Shown: positions 12,204-15,549 of the stretch, one piece after another
Numbering within the stretch: the stretch's first letter is position 1
Layout: each line of letters begins with the position of its first letter
Assembly: GCA_003488145.1 (NCBI GenBank)
Contig: DNMQ01000285.1
Coordinates: forward strand, 1-15,549
Length of the DNA: 15,549 bases
DNA from: Pseudomonas sp.
GTDB taxonomy: Bacteria; Pseudomonadota; Gammaproteobacteria; Pseudomonadales; Pseudomonadaceae
Reading direction: 5' to 3'
Notes under the pieces: generated by a model
Databases searched by the model: none
What the model was told of the DNA's origin: nothing
What the model saw: only the letters and a program-made list of their open reading frames with translations
Program-made: the position numbers and the translations under genes

Positions 12204-12683
12204 ATGAAGATGACGTCTGCGCAGGGTTCCGAAGATCCTGTACTGCAATGGGTGACCTTCCGTCTGGACAACGAGACGTACGGCATCAACGTGATGCAGG
12301 TCCAGGAGGTGTTGCGTTACACCGAGATCGCGCCGGTACCGGGTGCTCCGAGCTATGTGCTTGGCATCATCAACCTGCGCGGCAATGTGGTGACGGTGAT
12401 CGACACGCGTCAGCGTTTCGGTCTGGAAACCGCGTCGGTATCGGACAATACTCGAATCGTGATCATCGAGGCGGATCGTCAGGTCATCGGCATCATGGTC
12501 GATAGCGTTGCCGAGGTGGTCTATCTTCGCCAATCCGAGATCGAAACTGCGCCCAATGTCGGTAATGATGAGTCGGCTAAATTCATCCAGGGCGTCTGCA
12601 ACAAGAACGGCGAGCTGCTGATACTGGTCGAACTCGACAAGATGATGAGCGAAGAAGAATGGGCCGAGCTTGAGAGCATCTGA
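12204..12683 (+). CDS. cheW: Chemotaxis coupling protein CheW
   Basis: CheW joins receptors to CheA in the array. The 159 residues form one CheW domain (about 13-150) with QWVTFRLDNETYGINVMQVQ, the VPGAPSYVLGIINLRGNVVT loop (NLRG at 57-60), VIDTRQRFG and the closing GVCNKNGELLILVELDKM. ATG 12204 is chosen because AAGGTG (12193-12198) lies 5 bases upstream and the length fits relatives. The open frame extends 57 bases further left, but those residues look non-family. ATG 12210 is an alternative. Unlike ParP next to it, this protein keeps the standard receptor- and kinase-contact loop, so it is the working coupler of the cheA system here. Confidence 0.96.
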   Translation: MKMTSAQGSEDPVLQWVTFRLDNETYGINVMQVQEVLRYTEIAPVPGAPSYVLGIINLRGNVVTVIDTRQRFGLETASVSDNTRIVIIEADRQVIGIMVDSVAEVVYLRQSEIETAPNVGNDESAKFIQGVCNKNGELLILVELDKMMSEEEWAELESI

Positions 12684-12686
12684 TAC

Positions 12687-13100
12687 ATGCTGATCGCGTC
12701 GCTGGTCGCATCGTTGGTTGCGCTGGCCTTCTGCTGTCTTGGGCTGCTGGGCTTCTGCCTGTGGCTGCTCAGGCGGCAGCGGTTTCTGACCGAACAACAG
12801 CAGCAACGCGATGCGAACAGGGATAAGCGCATCAAGGAGCTGAGCAGCCGCCTGGATGCCTATCTGGAAGGCAGCTTGCGCATGGGTGATGAGTTGCGTG
12901 AGCTGAGTCGCACGCTGGCGCCGTTGCCGGACAAGCTCACCCAGCTGGAACAGCGCGACCCCAACAACTTCTCCTTCTCCCAGGCGGCCAAACTGGTCGG
13001 CATGGGCGCAAGCGTCGACGACCTGACGCAGTCCTGTGGCCTGTCGCAATCCGAAGCCGAGCTGATGAGCAAACTGCATCAGGCTCGCAAGAAACCCTGA
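12687..13100 (+). CDS. DUF2802 membrane-anchored protein of the chemotaxis cluster
   Basis: This 137-residue protein has one N-terminal membrane helix (about 4-28, SLVASLVALAFCCLGLLGFC), then basic residues (RRQRF) that place the rest in the cytoplasm. A Gln/Arg/Glu-rich coiled-coil-like region follows (about 35-90). The C-terminal 40 residues (FSQAAKLVGMGASVDDLTQS through LSQSEAELMSKLH) resemble the DUF2802 family found next to cheW in pseudomonads. That end looks like a small helix-turn-helix fold (ASVDDLTQSCGLSQSEAEL), but DNA binding by a membrane-tethered protein this small is unproven. The start is only 3 bases after the cheW stop, so it is co-translated. Its biochemical role is unknown; a structural part in the polar array or flagellar base is possible from context. 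Confidence 0.85.
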   Translation: MLIASLVASLVALAFCCLGLLGFCLWLLRRQRFLTEQQQQRDANRDKRIKELSSRLDAYLEGSLRMGDELRELSRTLAPLPDKLTQLEQRDPNNFSFSQAAKLVGMGASVDDLTQSCGLSQSEAELMSKLHQARKKP

Positions 13101-13129
13101 TTGCGGTTTTTCCGTCGACTGGTCGTCCC

Positions 13130-13149
13130 TTCCGGGCCTTGTGCCGGAA
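13130..13149 (+). other. Inverted repeat TTCCGG/CCGGAA after the DUF2802 gene
   Basis: TTCCGG (13130-13135) and CCGGAA (13144-13149) are perfect complements around an 8-base loop, in the 136-base gap before the rhodanese gene. No T-run follows on either strand, so it is at best a weak or factor-assisted terminator. The rest of the gap shows no convincing promoter. Confidence 0.35.
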
Positions 13150-13236
13150 CCTCCCACACCCTGCACATTCCAATCCGTATCAGCTTGGCATTGCTGAGCT
13201 TGTCCAGGTCCCATGCTTGGGGCGAGGAGGGCAATG

Positions 13237-13677
13237 ATGCGGCTTACTCTCATTCTGTTGCTGTTCATGGTTTCGCTTGGCGCTCAGGCCGTCGAGGCGC
13301 CAGACGATGTGGACGGTGCAATGACCGTAAACGTCTTTCAAGCCAAGCGCCTTCATGAGCTGGGCGCCGTCTTCATCGATGTGCGTGCCGACCGCGAATG
13401 GTTATGGGGCCACGTGGAAGGCGCCGTGCACTTCGATCTGGCCAGTGATTTCGTAAGCCTGGCCGGGCCGGAGTGGCCGCGTGAGTTTCCGCTGGTGATT
13501 TACTGCGACAGCGAAATCTGCCCGCGTAGCGCGGAAGCCGCAAGAATGGCCGTGGCCTGGGGCTACCAGCGGGTGTTCTATTTCCGTGCTGGCTATTTCG
13601 CCTGGCAGCTGCATGATCTCCCTCAGGTCACTGGTGAAGATCGTGCAGCCGTCGTACTCAACGCGCAGGCCCACTGA
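13237..13677 (+). CDS. Small exported rhodanese-domain protein
   Basis: A single-domain rhodanese with a Sec signal peptide. The 146 residues start MRLTLILLLFMVSLGAQA, with likely cleavage after residue 18 (AQA before VEA), so it should act in the periplasm. The domain has VFIDVRADREWLWGHVEGAVHFDL and VIYCDSEICPRSAEAARMA, where C90 is at the usual active-site cysteine position. C95 gives an unusual C-x4-C pair, and R97 follows. Such proteins may carry persulfide sulfur or act in thiol redox; the substrate is unknown. ATG 13237 is chosen over ATG 13234 because AGGAGG (13225-13230) then lies 6 bases away, against 3 bases for the other. Its 3' end overlaps the convergent FlhB-C gene by 20 bases. 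A link to chemotaxis is by location only. Confidence 0.87.
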   Translation: MRLTLILLLFMVSLGAQAVEAPDDVDGAMTVNVFQAKRLHELGAVFIDVRADREWLWGHVEGAVHFDLASDFVSLAGPEWPREFPLVIYCDSEICPRSAEAARMAVAWGYQRVFYFRAGYFAWQLHDLPQVTGEDRAAVVLNAQAH

Positions 13678-13990
13678 GTTGTGGCAGGGGCGGCGCTGGT
13701 TCGCCTGCGCTCCGTTCGTGGAACCCTGGTGGGCATTTGCCCTTGAGATACCAGGCAAAGGCGATGATCTCCGCGATGGTGCGGTATAACGCTTCCGGGA
13801 TCTCGTCGCCCAGCTCCAGTTTCGCCAACAATCTCACCAGATCGGCGTTCTCGTAGATCGGCACCTCATGTTCCCGAGCGATGGCGAGGATCGTCTCCGC
13901 CAGCTCGTCATCACCCTTGGCGCTCAGACTTGGCGCGTTGACACCGTCATAGCTGAGCGCGATTGCCTGGCGTGGCTGCTTGTCGGTCAT
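13658..13990 (-). CDS. Free-standing FlhB C-terminal-domain protein (YlqH/FlhB2-like)
   Basis: A 110-residue cytoplasmic protein that matches only the part of FlhB/YscU that lies after the autocleavage site. Family marks are IALSYDGVNAPSLSAKG near the start, ETILAIAREHEVPIYENADLVRLL in the middle, and GDEIPEALYRTIAEIIAFAW, the conserved end of FlhB. The cleavage motif NPTH and all membrane helices are absent, and the start codon falls near where the cleaved FlhB fragment would begin. A Pro-rich tail (about 95-110) ends the protein. FlhB-C works with FliK to switch export from hook to filament. This gene overlaps the FliK-like gene by 4 bases (ATGA), so a shared function is likely. Its 3' end overlaps the rhodanese gene on the other strand. 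The full-length flhB is expected upstream of flhA, outside the window. Confidence 0.88.
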   Translation of the reverse strand: MTDKQPRQAIALSYDGVNAPSLSAKGDDELAETILAIAREHEVPIYENADLVRLLAKLELGDEIPEALYRTIAEIIAFAWYLKGKCPPGFHERSAGEPAPPLPQLSGPAR

Positions 13991-15516
13991 GCCTTTTCGT
14001 CCACGAAGCGTTGCTCCAGATTGGTGCTCGGACCCTGCGGTGGCGTTCCTTGCCTGCAGCTCAGTTCTCCGACACTCAGCCCGGCTGCCTGTAGGCGCTC
14101 ACGCAGATGGGTAAGTTCGGTCGCCACCAACTGGGCCGTGGCACTGCGCTCGGCCCACAGCTGGCTGGTGAGGGTGCCGCGCGTCAACTGTGCTTGAACT
14201 TGCAGTGGCCCGAGTGGTGCGACATCGAATGCGAGTTCGATCTTCCAGAGCGGCTCGCCACGCTCCTTTTCCTGCTTTCTAGGCTCTTCTTCGCGCTGCA
14301 GCTTGATTTGCAGCGGCACGATATCTCGCTGGTCGCGCATTGGCAGCTCCAGCTGCCAGGTGGTGAGGAGGGCGCCGTCCGGGCCGATTTGTGTCTGCGC
14401 GAGACTGGACAGTTGATGGGTCTGCAGCCTGGATACCGCGGCGGCTGCGAGCTTGAGCAGCATTTCGAGGTCGGCTTCTCCTTCCAGGCCAGGCGGCAAT
14501 CGGGTTGGTAGCGGGAACCCCAGCGCGAGCTGACGGACATTGCTTTGCGCCAGGGAGCCCAGCGCTTGCCGCGCAAATGCAGGCAACGCCTGGCCCATGG
14601 CGGCACTGGCCTGGGCGCTGGCCAGCGGCGTGCTACCTGGAAGATTGGGCATTTGCGCCAGTAGGCGCAGCAGCCCGGCCTTGAGGTCGCCCTGCAGTCC
14701 TTCGGTTTGTCCGGCCAGCAAGCGCGCCTCAAGGAACACGCCGCTCCTTGCCAGCGCTGCGGCGAGTGCCTTGGCATCGCCCAGTTGCTGCATTTCGGGT
14801 ATCAGCCCCAGCAGTTTTTCGGCGGCGCCGCGCAGCCCCTCGGGGAGAGCCCCGGTACCACCCTGTAGAGCCTTGAACAGGCCTTCCAGCGAGGCCTGGC
14901 GGTTGTGTTGGGCGCCCAGTTGCTCGCCGAGATGCAGCTGATCGAGGCGCCCGCTCAGCGGAAGGAATGCGAGGGATTGGTCGCCCTTGACCTGCGCTGT
15001 CAGCAGGCTGCCGAGTGCCAGCGGGTTGGCTGATTCGATATTCAGCTTCTGTCCAGCGACGGGGCTGTTGAGCAGGCTGATGACCGCCTTGAAGATCTTC
15101 TGCCCGTCCTCCGACTGTTGTTGACTGGTCGCCACGACACGGCCCTGGATGACGCTGCCGACCGGCAGTTGTTGAAGGTCGATCATCGAGGCGGGCTGGC
15201 GCCCGGCGATCTGTGGAGTGGCCAGCAACCGGGTGTCGGACAGGGCGGTGATGACGTACGCGGTGCCGGGTGGCGGTGCCTTGTTGCTGCTGACCTCGAC
15301 GGTCGCCTGGCGGCCGCTGCCCATGGTCAGCCGCAGCACCAGCCGAAATGCCTGCGCCGCTTCCCTGATGCTGACTACCTCCGCTTCGGCGTTTTCGCCA
15401 GCCGCCAGAAGGCCTTGCATCGGTTGCAGCAGTTTCAAAGCGAGGTCATTCGCCGCTGCCGCCTGGCGCGGCGCGCTGCTTGGGGGCAGGGCAGTGGTAC
15501 TCTTGATCTCGGTCAT
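13987..15516 (-). CDS. FliK-like hook-length-control-domain protein
   Basis: A 509-residue protein whose C-terminal third (about 383-490) matches the FliK hook-length control (Flg_hook) domain. LELPMRDQRDIVPLQIKLQ opens it, LWKIELAFDVAPLGPLQVQA is its centre, and LRERLQAAGLSVGELSC closes it. That domain in FliK touches FlhB to switch export specificity. The N-terminal part has an Ala/Gln/Leu-rich composition, and a beta-rich section around 45-185 is not the standard FliK ruler region. An E/K/R-rich insertion lies at about 407-420. ATG 15516 has GAGGA five bases upstream on the - strand. Pseudomonads usually carry another fliK beside fliL/fliM, so this is probably a second, diverged member. 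Possible roles are a second switch or a modulator of FlhB; sequence cannot decide. Confidence 0.85.
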   Translation of the reverse strand: MTEIKSTTALPPSSAPRQAAAANDLALKLLQPMQGLLAAGENAEAEVVSIREAAQAFRLVLRLTMGSGRQATVEVSSNKAPPPGTAYVITALSDTRLLATPQIAGRQPASMIDLQQLPVGSVIQGRVVATSQQQSEDGQKIFKAVISLLNSPVAGQKLNIESANPLALGSLLTAQVKGDQSLAFLPLSGRLDQLHLGEQLGAQHNRQASLEGLFKALQGGTGALPEGLRGAAEKLLGLIPEMQQLGDAKALAAALARSGVFLEARLLAGQTEGLQGDLKAGLLRLLAQMPNLPGSTPLASAQASAAMGQALPAFARQALGSLAQSNVRQLALGFPLPTRLPPGLEGEADLEMLLKLAAAAVSRLQTHQLSSLAQTQIGPDGALLTTWQLELPMRDQRDIVPLQIKLQREEEPRKQEKERGEPLWKIELAFDVAPLGPLQVQAQLTRGTLTSQLWAERSATAQLVATELTHLRERLQAAGLSVGELSCRQGTPPQGPSTNLEQRFVDEKA

Positions 15517-15549
15517 CTTTCCTCAAATGCTCTTACAACCTTTCGCGTT

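Noticed and set aside
13093..13111. AAACC/GGTTT plus T-run as terminator after the DUF2802 gene
   Set aside because: The stem is only 5 bp (7 with a G-U) and A/T-rich, starts inside the coding sequence, and is too weak to call.

Overview
The window is a compact block of about 62-65% G+C (by eye) carrying polar-flagellum and chemotaxis genes. Gene order and protein sequences match the flhA-flhF-fleN-fliA-cheYZAB-motCD-parC-parP-cheW cluster of Pseudomonas in the broad sense. The proteins read like the Pseudomonas stutzeri (Stutzerimonas) group, but that placement rests on recalled similarity and not on a search. No mobile element, tRNA, rRNA, CRISPR array or sign of recent transfer was seen. 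No gene-free stretch exceeds 300 bases; the longest is the roughly 136-base gap before the rhodanese gene.

Layout. Bases 1-4112 (+ strand) hold the end of flhA (export gate), flhF (SRP-type GTPase that places the flagellum at the pole), fleN/flhG (MinD-type ATPase that limits flagellar number and restrains FleQ) and fliA (sigma-28). Bases 4175-8752 hold the core signalling genes cheY, cheZ, cheA and cheB. Bases 8769-10357 hold the motC-motD stator pair. Bases 10444-12683 hold parC (ParA-like), parP (proline-rich region plus a CheW-like domain) and cheW, which together place and build polar receptor arrays. Bases 12687-13677 hold a membrane-anchored DUF2802 protein and a small exported rhodanese. 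On the - strand, 15516-13658 encodes a FliK-like protein followed by a free-standing copy of the FlhB C-terminal cytoplasmic domain, overlapping by 4 bases.

How they work together. FlhF and FleN set where and how many flagella are built, FlhA exports the parts, and FliA turns on late genes. CheA with CheW phosphorylates CheY and CheB, CheZ removes phosphate from CheY, and MotC/MotD supply torque. ParC and ParP hold the arrays at the pole. The - strand pair looks like an accessory version of the FliK/FlhB export-specificity switch.

Most notable signals. (1) The CheA linker has no visible P2 domain. It carries three near-identical 21-residue motifs plus one degenerate copy; copies 2 and 3 are identical in protein but differ at ten silent sites. 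The motif resembles the CheY-binding ends of CheZ and FliM. (2) A FliK-like/FlhB-C mini-operon lacks the FlhB autocleavage motif. (3) A good sigma-28 promoter candidate lies in front of parP. (4) A perfect 9-bp hairpin sits between cheA and cheB, next to the cheB ribosome binding site. (5) A TTG start is likely for cheY.
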